From: an uncultured Collinsella sp.
GTDB lineage: Bacteria > Actinomycetota > Coriobacteriia > Coriobacteriales > Coriobacteriaceae
Reading direction: 5' to 3'
Assembly (NCBI GenBank): GCA_900545505.1
Contig: UQZC01000071.1
Span: forward strand, 1 to 7,759
Length of the DNA stretch: 7,759 nt
A program made the position numbers and the translations under genes. Shown here in pieces: positions 1-5,534 of this stretch. A model generated the notes under the pieces. It was not told the origin of the DNA, made no database searches, and saw only the letters and a program-made list of their open reading frames with translations. Every line of letters starts with the position of its first letter. Position 1 is the stretch's first letter.

Positions 1-888
1 GCCGTCGTCGAGTTCACGAGCCAGCAGGGCGTGATGGGCGGTTATTACGCGACCGCGATGGGGGAGAACGACGAGGTCGCACATGCTATCCGCGATCACT
101 ATCGTCCCCGCTTTGCTGGCGACGAGCTGCCCGAGGGCACCGCTGGCTGCATCGTGGCCTGCGCCGACAAGCTCGATACCATTGCCGGCATCTTTGCCAT
201 CGGCGAGCCCCCGACCGGCTCTTCGGACCCCTACGCGCTGCGTCGCGCCGCTATCGGCAATGCGGGCCTCATCAACATCTTGCGCGACCGTCTGCCGATC
301 GACCCCACGTCGCTCATCGACTTCGCCCTCGAGCTCTACAGTGAGCAGGGGATTGAGTTCGACGCCGCCGAGGTCGCCCAGCAGGTTCGTGACTTCTTCC
401 ATGGCCGCCTGGTGAGCATGGCCCGCGACGAAAAGATCCCGGCCGATACCGTTGCCGCCGTCTCCGCGGTGCACATCATCGCCCCGTCCGTCTTCTTCGC
501 TCGCTGCGCTGCGCTCGACGAGGCCCGCAAGAACGATGCCGAGACCTTCGACAACCTGGCGACCGCCTATGCCCGCGCCGCGCACATCTCCAAGCCCGAG
601 CTAGGTGCGGAGTACGACCGCGCCCTGATGGGCGAGGTTGAGCTTGCGCTTGCCGACGCCTCCGAGGCCGCTCAGACCGCCGTCGATGCTGCTCTCGCTG
701 CCGAGGATTACCCGGCCGCATTTGCCGCCCTCGCCGCCCTGCGTGCCCCCATCGACCGCTTCTTCGACGAGGTCATGGTCATGGACAAGGACGAGCAGCT
801 TCGCGATAATCGCCTTAAGCTGCTCAACCGCTTCGAGGCCGTTTTCTCCGGTATCGCCAACATCGGTGAGCTTGCCCGCAAAAAGTAA
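1..888 (+). CDS. glyS: Glycyl-tRNA synthetase beta subunit, C-terminal part (5' end outside window)
   Basis: This is the last 295 residues of GlyS, the beta subunit of the two-subunit (alpha2beta2) bacterial glycyl-tRNA synthetase that charges tRNA-Gly in the cytoplasm; full-length family members are about 690 residues. The frame is open from base 1 to a TAA stop. Visible hallmarks are the stretch ending in QGVMGGYYA near the start (family form roughly ELQGIMGRYYA), then HYRPRFAGDELP, CADKLDTIAGIFAIG, and PTGSSDPYALRRAAIGNAG, all typical of the HD-like region of GlyS. The C-terminal end, with VMVMDKDEQLRDNRLKLLNR and a final helix ending IANIGELARKK, is the DALR-like tRNA-binding domain. No frameshift or missing piece is seen in the visible part. 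It is followed after 34 bases by the PPDK regulator with no terminator between, so the two are probably co-transcribed. The alpha subunit (glyQ) would be expected upstream, outside the window. Confidence 0.96.
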   Translation, partial: AVVEFTSQQGVMGGYYATAMGENDEVAHAIRDHYRPRFAGDELPEGTAGCIVACADKLDTIAGIFAIGEPPTGSSDPYALRRAAIGNAGLINILRDRLPIDPTSLIDFALELYSEQGIEFDAAEVAQQVRDFFHGRLVSMARDEKIPADTVAAVSAVHIIAPSVFFARCAALDEARKNDAETFDNLATAYARAAHISKPELGAEYDRALMGEVELALADASEAAQTAVDAALAAEDYPAAFAALAALRAPIDRFFDEVMVMDKDEQLRDNRLKLLNRFEAVFSGIANIGELARKK

Positions 889-910
889 GCCAGCCTGCGC
901 GTAAGCGCAA

Positions 911-916
911 AAGGAG
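911..916 (+). promoter_or_regulatory. Ribosome binding site of the PPDK regulator gene
   Basis: AAGGAG lies six bases before the ATG at 923. This is a near-consensus Shine-Dalgarno sequence and fixes the start codon; it sits in the 34-base gap after glyS, so the gene can be translated from a glyS read-through message. Confidence 0.8.
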
Positions 917-922
917 CCCCGC

Positions 923-1807
923 ATGGATTGCCCGGTCACCGCTCGTCCCACCGTTATCGTTATCTCCGACTCTCTCGGCGATACCGCTTGTGAGGTGGTG
1001 CTTGCGGCGTCCGGGCAATTTGATGAAGGGGCTTTTCATCTCTTGCGCCTGCCCAAGGTGAACTCTGTGGAGCAGGTTAAATCGTTTGTGGGCCCGCGTG
1101 TCGATGCAGACCATCGCGATATTGCCGTGTTCCATACCATTGTCGATCCGGCACTTCGCGCCCGCGTACTCGATTACCTGGGCATGCTGCATATCCGTTC
1201 GGTCGACCTGATCGGTCCGACGCTTGCCGTGCTGTCGTCGCTCATCGGTGTGCCGCCCAAAGGCGTTGCGGGCGTGATTCACAAGACTGATGACCGCTAT
1301 TTCCATCGTATCGAGGCCATGGAGTATTTCGTTGAGCATGATGACGGGCGCGGCTGCGACGATCTGTCGGGTGCCGATATCGTACTGCTGGGCGTATCGC
1401 GCACGTCCAAGACGCCGCTGTCGATGTATCTGGCCTATCAAGGTTACAAGGTTGCCAATGTTCCGTTGGCCCATGGTATGGAGCCGCCCAAGTCGATTTA
1501 CGAGGTTGATCCGATGCGCCTGTTCGGCCTGATTTCGACCGTTGATGTGATTTCCGAAATTCGCGATAGCCGCTTGGGCGATGACTACGCTCGTGTCGTT
1601 GCCGGCTCCTATGCCGAGCCCGAGAGCGTGCGCAGCGAGCTTGAGGAAGCCCGTGCGCTCATGAAGCGCCTGGGCTGCTTTGTGGTGCGTACCGATGGCA
1701 AGGCGATCGAGGAAAGCGCTGCCGAGATCATTAGCCACTTGGAGGAAATCCAAGAAGCCCGTGCCCGCCGCGCCGCCCGTCGAGCCCAACAGCGGTACCT
1801 GAGATGA
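923..1807 (+). CDS. Pyruvate, phosphate dikinase regulatory protein (PDRP/PpsR family, DUF299)
   Basis: A 294-residue member of the PDRP/PpsR family: bifunctional ADP-dependent kinases and Pi-dependent phosphorylases. They inactivate PPDK (or PEP synthetase) by phosphorylating a threonine near the catalytic histidine, and reactivate it by phosphorolysis. The N-terminus has the family start VIVISDSLGDTA (residues 11-22). The P-loop GVSRTSKT is at residues 157-164, followed by PLSMYLAYQGYKVANVPL. The C-terminal part has LGCFVVRTDGKAIEESAAEI, then a basic tail rich in Arg and Ala. Length is normal for the family (about 270-300). Because ppdK is the next gene, the substrate is almost certainly PPDK rather than PEP synthetase. 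Odd point: the TGA stop lies inside the left arm of a long inverted repeat (1803-1881), so the last codons may come from an inserted element. Codon use is visibly less biased than in ppdK, suggesting lower expression. Confidence 0.95.
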   Translation: MDCPVTARPTVIVISDSLGDTACEVVLAASGQFDEGAFHLLRLPKVNSVEQVKSFVGPRVDADHRDIAVFHTIVDPALRARVLDYLGMLHIRSVDLIGPTLAVLSSLIGVPPKGVAGVIHKTDDRYFHRIEAMEYFVEHDDGRGCDDLSGADIVLLGVSRTSKTPLSMYLAYQGYKVANVPLAHGMEPPKSIYEVDPMRLFGLISTVDVISEIRDSRLGDDYARVVAGSYAEPESVRSELEEARALMKRLGCFVVRTDGKAIEESAAEIISHLEEIQEARARRAARRAQQRYLR

Positions 1808-1881
1808 TTTTTCTGGGACGGGGATTAAAAAATCATTAGGTACTCAATGATTTATTAATCCCCTGTCCCAGAAAAATCATC
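1803..1881. repeat. Long near-perfect inverted repeat (REP/MITE-like palindrome)
   Basis: The left arm (1803-1837) and right arm (1846-1881) are complementary over 34 pairs, with one A-A mismatch (1829/1854) and one bulged T (1864), around an 8-base loop AGGTACTC. Each arm contains the core CTGGGAC(A)GGGGATTAA flanked by ATGATTTTT on the outside and AAATCATT on the inside. No T-tract follows, so it is not a classic intrinsic terminator, though the RNA would fold very stably and could protect the upstream message or attenuate read-through. It encodes no protein. Its length, symmetry and lower GC than the surrounding genes suggest an interspersed palindromic element or a small non-autonomous transposable element. 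Only one full copy is in this window, so its repetitive nature is inferred. Confidence 0.85.
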
Positions 1882-1934
1882 GAAGTGGCTAAAAAGTCTG
1901 AATTGGTAAAGCGATTTAGCAAAAACATTGCATC

Positions 1935-1963
1935 TGACCTGTATTTTCTTGTAGTGGTATCTT
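1935..1963 (+). promoter_or_regulatory. Candidate promoter P1 for ppdK
   Basis: A possible -35 TGACCT (1935-1940) is separated by 17 bases from TATCTT (1958-1963). The -10 is preceded by TGG, matching the TGn extended -10 pattern. Transcription would start near 1970, so the TTTACC repeats would lie just downstream, a position suited to repression. The -35 is only a partial match to TTGACA. The call rests on pattern alone. Confidence 0.4.
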
Positions 1964-1978
1964 CATAAGGTAACCAAC

Positions 1979-2016
1979 TTTACCTACCGTTTACCGCCAA
2001 ATTTACCACGTTTACC
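1979..2016 (+). promoter_or_regulatory. TTTACC direct-repeat cluster, putative regulator binding array
   Basis: Four exact TTTACC copies start at 1979, 1990, 2002 and 2011 (spacings 11, 12 and 9 bases), close to one DNA helix turn. The reverse form GGTAAA occurs at 1905-1910, the palindrome GGTAACC at 1969-1975, and GTTACC at 2096-2101. Such phased direct repeats are what a cooperatively binding transcription factor would use. The location directly upstream of ppdK suggests control of PPDK expression. I cannot name the regulator, and no regulator gene is in the window. Confidence 0.5.
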
Positions 2017-2057
2017 AACCCCCGCGTCCTCTGCGCAAGCCCGCTCAATGCCCGCCG

Positions 2058-2063
2058 TATAGT
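2058..2063 (+). promoter_or_regulatory. Candidate -10 box of a second ppdK promoter (P2)
   Basis: TATAGT is a good -10 match with no recognisable -35 at the correct distance. If used, transcription would start around 2070 and the TTTACC array would lie roughly 54-91 bases upstream of the start, a position typical of an activator compensating for a poor -35. This is an alternative to P1; the sequence alone does not decide between them. Confidence 0.35.
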
Positions 2064-2125
2064 ACCCTCACGGCCCGCATCTGGCGGGTCGATTCGTTAC
2101 CACGGTCGTGCGCGTAAGTGCATGG

Positions 2126-2131
2126 AAGGGG
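2126..2131 (+). promoter_or_regulatory. Ribosome binding site deciding the ppdK start
   Basis: AAGGGG, within the purine run 2124-2134, lies seven bases before the GTG at 2139. The in-frame upstream GTG at 2118 has no Shine-Dalgarno-like sequence before it and would place this purine run inside the gene, so 2139 is preferred. Confidence 0.65.
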
Positions 2132-2138
2132 AAGTATC

Positions 2139-4889
2139 GTGAGCGATTGCAAGAGGGTTTACCGTTTTGGAACCGACGCCCAGGGCACCTGTGTCACCGA
2201 GGGCGACAAGTCCATGAACTTCGTGCTTGGCGGCAAGGGCGCAAACCTTGCCGAGATGAGCCGTATCGGCCTGCCGGTTCCCGGTGGCTTTACCATTACC
2301 TGCCAGACCTGTGTCGAGTACTCCGGTGCCGGCAACGTGTGGCCCGAGGGCGCACTCGATGAGATCGTTGCTGCCGAGGCAGACCTCGAGGCCCGTTGCG
2401 GCAAAAAGCTCGGCGACGCCTCCGATCCGCTGCTCGTGTCGGTTCGCTCGGGCGCTCCGTTCTCCATGCCCGGTATGATGGACACGGTCCTCAACTTGGG
2501 TCTCAACGACGACTCCGTTCAGGGTCTCATTGCCCAGACGCAAAACCTGCGTTTTGCCTGGGATAGCTACCGCCGCTTTATCCAGATGTTCTCAAACGTC
2601 GTCATGGGTGTCGATGCCGACCTGTTCGAGAACGCCCTGACCCAGGCCCGCCTGGTCGCCGGCGTTCGCGTCGACTCCGAGCTTTCGGCCGAGGACCTGC
2701 AGGAACTCGTCGAGACCTTTAAGGGCATCTTCTCCGAGAACGTCGATGCCGCCCTGTATCCCGAGCTCGAGGTCGCTGACGGCAAGCCCATCTTCCCGCA
2801 CGACCCGGAGCTTCAGCTACGCCTTGCCATCCAGGCCGTCTTTGGCAGCTGGATGAACGAGCGTGCCTGCATCTACCGCAAGCAGCATGGCATTTCCGAC
2901 GACCTCGGCACCGCCGTCAACGTGCAGGCCATGGCCTTTGGCAACAAGGGCGAGACCTCTGCGACCGGCGTCGCCTTTACGCGCAACCCGGCCGACGGCA
3001 CCAAGGAGTTCTACGGCGATTTTCTGGTTAACGCCCAGGGCGAGGACGTCGTCGCCGGCATCCGCAACACCGAGCCCATTGCCGACCTCAAGACCACCCC
3101 GGGCCTCGAGTCCGCAGGTGAGGAGCTCGAGCGCGTGTTCCTGACGCTCGAGGATCATTATCGCGATATGTGCGATATCGAGTTCACCATCGAGCAGGGC
3201 AAGCTCTGGATGCTCCAGACCCGCGTGGGCAAGCGCACCGCCACCGCCGCCCTGCGCATCGCTATCGAAATGGTCGAGGAGGGCCTGATCACCCGCGAGG
3301 AGGCCGTGAGCCGCATCGATCCCGCGCAGCTCGACCAACTCCTGCACCCGCAGTTTGACGCCTCCAAGAAGTACGAGGCGCTGGCCAGCGGTCTGAACGC
3401 CAGCCCCGGTGCCGCCGTGGGCGAGGTCGTGTTCTCGAGCGATGACGCCGTCGCGCGCGCCAACGAGGGCCACAAGGTCATTCTGGTTCGTTGGGAGACC
3501 AACCCCGACGACCTGAAGGGCATGGTCGCCGCCGAGGGCATCCTGACCAGCCACGGTGGCAAGACGAGCCATGCCGCCGTTATCGCCCGCGGCATGGGTA
3601 CGCCCTGCGTCTGCGGCGTTGAGCGCTTCCATATTGACGCCGCCGAGAAGGTCGTGCGCATCGAGGGCAGCGACCGCGTACTGCACGAGGGCGATGTCAT
3701 CTCCATCGACGGCACCCAGGGCATCGTCGTCGACGGTCCCGTCGACCTGGCCTCCGCCGAGCTTACCGGCGACCTGGACACCATCCTGTCCTGGGCCGAC
3801 GAGATTCGCCTGGACGAGACCTGTGGCCATGCCAACCATGTGCGCGTCAACGCCGACAATCCCGAGGATGCCGAGCTCGCCCTCGAGTTTGGCGCCGAGG
3901 CTATTGGCCTGTGCCGCACCGAGCACATGTTCCTGGGCGATCGCAAGAACATCATCCAGAGCTTTATCCTGTCTGACGATGAGACCGTGAAGCAGCAGGC
4001 CCTGGCCGACCTGCTCAAGGTTCAGACCGAGGACTTCCTGGCGATGTTCAAGACCATGTCCGGTCGCGATGTGGTCGTCCGGCTGCTCGATCCGCCGCTT
4101 CATGAGTTCCTGGATGATCCTCGCGAGCTCGAGGTCGCCATCACCAAGAAGGAAGCCGCTGGCGCCAACGAGGAAGAGCTTGCCGCCCTGCGCACCCGTC
4201 TGCGTCGTATTGACGGTATGGTCGAGTCCAACCCGATGCTCGGCTTGCGCGGTGTGCGCCTGTCCGTCGTCTTTAGCGATCTGCCGCTCATGCAGGTTCG
4301 CGCCGTCGCTACGGCTGCTGCCCGTCTTATCAAGGAAGGCGTCGATCCGCGCCCTGAGATCATGGTTCCGCTCGTTTCCATCACGGCCGAGCATGTCCAG
4401 ATCCGCGAGGTTATCGAGCGCGTAATCGCCGAGGTTTCCGACGAAGAGGCCGTCGAGCTCAATATTCCCGTGGGCACGATGCTCGAGCTGCCGCGCGCCT
4501 GCATGGTCGCTGACGAGATCGCCCATTATGCAGACTTCTTCTGTTTTGGCACTAACGACCTCACCCAGACGACCTTCGGTTTCTCGCGTGACGACGCCGA
4601 GGCTAAGTTCATCCCGCTGTACATGCATAAGAAGATCCTGAAGGACAATCCCTTCGAGACCATCGATACCGCGGTGCTCGAGCTGGTGCGCATGGCCGTC
4701 GAGAAGGGCCGCGCCACCAACCCCGACATGCACTTTGGCGTGTGCGGCGAGCACGGCGGCGACCCCAAGTCCATCAAGGGCCTGTTTAACGTGGCCGACG
4801 TGGACTACGTGTCCTGCTCGCCCTATCGCGTGCCCCTTGCACGCCTGGCTGCCGCTCAGGCCAAGCTCGAGACCAAGCGTTTCGCCTAA
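2139..4889 (+). CDS. ppdK: Pyruvate, phosphate dikinase (PPDK)
   Basis: A 916-residue PPDK (family usually about 875-900) that interconverts pyruvate + ATP + Pi with PEP + AMP + PPi in the cytoplasm, linking glycolysis and gluconeogenesis. The N-terminal ATP-grasp domain shows GGKGANLAEM (31-40), SVRSG (101-105) followed by SMPGMMDTVLNLGLND, and later ERACIYRKQHGI and FTRNPADGTKEFYGDFL. The central swivelling domain carries GGKTSHAAVIARGMGTPC with catalytic His478 and, two residues before, Thr476, the expected target of the regulatory protein. The C-terminal TIM barrel has GLCRTEH (Arg593), RLLDPPLHEF (Arg648), FGTNDLTQ (803-810) and HFGVCGEHGG with catalytic Cys869. All catalytic residues seem present. 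A local oddity is NPMLGLRGVRL where many homologues have NPMLGHRGCRL. GTG at 2139 is preferred over GTG at 2118 because of its ribosome binding site. Codons are strongly biased to C-ending forms, as in rplS, consistent with high expression. Confidence 0.97.
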   Translation: MSDCKRVYRFGTDAQGTCVTEGDKSMNFVLGGKGANLAEMSRIGLPVPGGFTITCQTCVEYSGAGNVWPEGALDEIVAAEADLEARCGKKLGDASDPLLVSVRSGAPFSMPGMMDTVLNLGLNDDSVQGLIAQTQNLRFAWDSYRRFIQMFSNVVMGVDADLFENALTQARLVAGVRVDSELSAEDLQELVETFKGIFSENVDAALYPELEVADGKPIFPHDPELQLRLAIQAVFGSWMNERACIYRKQHGISDDLGTAVNVQAMAFGNKGETSATGVAFTRNPADGTKEFYGDFLVNAQGEDVVAGIRNTEPIADLKTTPGLESAGEELERVFLTLEDHYRDMCDIEFTIEQGKLWMLQTRVGKRTATAALRIAIEMVEEGLITREEAVSRIDPAQLDQLLHPQFDASKKYEALASGLNASPGAAVGEVVFSSDDAVARANEGHKVILVRWETNPDDLKGMVAAEGILTSHGGKTSHAAVIARGMGTPCVCGVERFHIDAAEKVVRIEGSDRVLHEGDVISIDGTQGIVVDGPVDLASAELTGDLDTILSWADEIRLDETCGHANHVRVNADNPEDAELALEFGAEAIGLCRTEHMFLGDRKNIIQSFILSDDETVKQQALADLLKVQTEDFLAMFKTMSGRDVVVRLLDPPLHEFLDDPRELEVAITKKEAAGANEEELAALRTRLRRIDGMVESNPMLGLRGVRLSVVFSDLPLMQVRAVATAAARLIKEGVDPRPEIMVPLVSITAEHVQIREVIERVIAEVSDEEAVELNIPVGTMLELPRACMVADEIAHYADFFCFGTNDLTQTTFGFSRDDAEAKFIPLYMHKKILKDNPFETIDTAVLELVRMAVEKGRATNPDMHFGVCGEHGGDPKSIKGLFNVADVDYVSCSPYRVPLARLAAAQAKLETKRFA

Positions 4890-4927
4890 CGTTTTGGGTT
4901 TAGACGCCTAGCGTAGCCCCCCCTCAT

Positions 4928-4957
4928 GCCGTCCGTCTCATTCGTGAGGCGGGCGGC
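4928..4957 (+). terminator. Hairpin after ppdK, probable but imperfect terminator
   Basis: A 13-pair stem with a TTCG loop (arms 4928-4940 and 4945-4957, two G-U wobbles in RNA) begins 38 bases after the ppdK stop. No T-run follows directly; T-rich sequence (TTTTGTCTTTTTG) begins only 13 bases after the stem. It may be a weak or factor-assisted terminator, or a 3' stabilising hairpin. The T-rich segment also starts the inverted pair GCGGGTTT (4966-4973) / AAACCCGC (5012-5019). Confidence 0.5.
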
Positions 4958-5002
4958 TATCATGTGCGGGTTTTGTCTTTTTGTCTGCGTAAAAAATTGT
5001 TC

Positions 5003-5030
5003 TTGCAGCAGAAACCCGCGCGTGTATACT
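5003..5030 (+). promoter_or_regulatory. Probable sigma70-type promoter of rplS
   Basis: TTGCAG (5003-5008) and TATACT (5025-5030) are separated by 16 bases, with TG immediately before the -10. Transcription would start around 5037, giving a leader of about 60 bases. It lies after the hairpin that follows ppdK, which supports rplS having its own promoter here. Confidence 0.6.
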
Positions 5031-5051
5031 CGAATACGTTTGTTCAACTAC

Positions 5052-5075
5052 GTGCCGGCCAAGGTGGTACGGCAC
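5052..5075 (+). promoter_or_regulatory. Short hairpin in the rplS leader
   Basis: GTGCCG (5052-5057) pairs with CGGCAC (5070-5075) across 12 bases. It lies between the probable start of transcription and the ribosome binding site (AAGGA, 5088-5092). Ribosomal protein genes, including L19 genes in some Gram-positive bacteria, often carry autoregulatory leaders, so this could be one; I cannot match it to a known L19 leader fold, and it may be incidental. Confidence 0.35.
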
Positions 5076-5099
5076 CTCTAGAAGAGTAAGGAATTGCAC

Positions 5100-5441
5100 A
5101 TGGATTACATCCGCGCAATCGAGCGTCAGCAGATCCGCGAGGACATTCCTCAGGTTCGCGTCGCCGACAACGTCAAGGTTCACTACCGCATTAAGGAAGG
5201 CGACCGCGAGCGCATCCAGGTCTTCCAGGGCGACGTCATCCGCATGGCCGGCGCTGGTGCCCGCGAGACCTTCACCGTCCGCAAGATGTCCTTCGGTGTC
5301 GGTGTTGAGCGTACCTTCCCGCTTCACAGCCCCAAGATCGCCAAGCTCGAGGTCGTCCGTCATGGTCGCGTCCGTCGCGCCAAGCTGTACTACCTCCGCG
5401 ACAAGGTGGGCAAGGCTGCTCGCATCCCCGAGAAGCGCTAA
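5100..5441 (+). CDS. rplS: 50S ribosomal protein L19 (bL19)
   Basis: A 113-residue bL19, a protein of the large ribosomal subunit located near the interface with the 30S subunit. Family-typical stretches cover almost the whole length: PQVRVADNVKVHYRIKEGDR, then QVFQGDVIRMAGAGARETFTV (family form near FEGVVI.R.G.G..ETFTVRK), RKMSFGVGVERTFPLHSPKI and RRAKLYYLRDKVGKAARIPE at the C-terminus. ATG at 5100 has AAGGA at 5088-5092, seven bases upstream; an in-frame TTG at 5094 is too close to that site. Length matches the family (about 115). In many bacteria rplS ends the rpsP-rimM-trmD operon; here it stands alone with its own promoter and terminator, next to ppdK. Confidence 0.98.
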   Translation: MDYIRAIERQQIREDIPQVRVADNVKVHYRIKEGDRERIQVFQGDVIRMAGAGARETFTVRKMSFGVGVERTFPLHSPKIAKLEVVRHGRVRRAKLYYLRDKVGKAARIPEKR

Positions 5442-5456
5442 GAAGATCGCAGCGTC

Positions 5457-5474
5457 TGTCCACTCGTTTGGACA
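5457..5474 (+). repeat. Small hairpin preceding the rplS terminator
   Basis: TGTCCA (5457-5462) and TGGACA (5469-5474) form a six-pair stem with loop CTCGTT, immediately before the terminator stem. It may support 3' end stability or be incidental. Confidence 0.4.
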
Positions 5475-5475
5475 C

Positions 5476-5505
5476 AAGGGTCACCTTCGGGTGGCCCTTC
5501 TTTTT
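5476..5505 (+). terminator. Intrinsic terminator of rplS
   Basis: A 10-pair stem (5476-5485 with 5490-5499, one G-U wobble) closed by a TTCG tetraloop and followed by CTTTTT. It begins 34 bases after the rplS stop codon. The structure is a textbook Rho-independent terminator, so rnhB downstream is likely transcribed by read-through or by a weak promoter of its own. Confidence 0.88.
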
Positions 5506-5520
5506 ATCTGATTTGCATGC

Positions 5521-5527
5521 AAGGAGG
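5521..5527 (+). promoter_or_regulatory. Ribosome binding site deciding the rnhB start
   Basis: AAGGAGG, a full Shine-Dalgarno match, is seven bases before ATG 5535. The in-frame ATG at 5517 lies before this site and has no such sequence upstream, so 5535 is the likely start. Confidence 0.8.
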
Positions 5528-5534
5528 GCCTGGT

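Larger units (their letters stand above)
1882..2138 (+). other. Gene-free upstream region of ppdK
   Basis: Together with the inverted repeat before it, this makes a gap of over 300 bases without a gene. It starts AT-rich and becomes GC-rich from about 2020. It holds a candidate promoter (1935-1963), a cluster of TTTACC direct repeats (1979-2016), a second candidate -10 (2058-2063), a small CCCGC/GCGGG hairpin with a five-base loop (2074-2088), and the ppdK ribosome binding site. No convincing small ORF with a ribosome binding site is seen on either strand, and no riboswitch that I recognise. Confidence 0.6.

Noticed and set aside
824..1789. Minus-strand open frame (321 codons) opposite the PPDK regulator
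   Set aside because: It lies entirely opposite a recognised gene and the end of glyS, with low-complexity composition and no family match; treated as a shadow frame.
1803..1881. Reading the palindrome as a Rho-independent terminator
   Set aside because: There is no T-run after the right arm, and the stem is much longer than usual terminator stems; a role in transcript end formation is still possible but not supported by sequence.
1888..1920. GCTAAA ... TTTAGC inverted pair as an operator or stem
   Set aside because: Only six pairs with a 21-base gap in AT-rich DNA; expected by chance.
2118..2138. Earlier GTG start for ppdK at 2118
   Set aside because: No Shine-Dalgarno-like sequence precedes it, while a purine-rich site precedes the GTG at 2139.
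2817..4754. Long open frame on the minus strand opposite ppdK (645 codons)
   Set aside because: It mirrors a clearly real PPDK gene in GC-rich DNA where antisense frames stay open because of codon bias; its translation resembles no known family and has no ribosome binding site of note.
5517..5534. Earlier ATG start for rnhB
   Set aside because: The full Shine-Dalgarno sequence lies after this ATG and at the right distance from ATG 5535, so the earlier start is unlikely.
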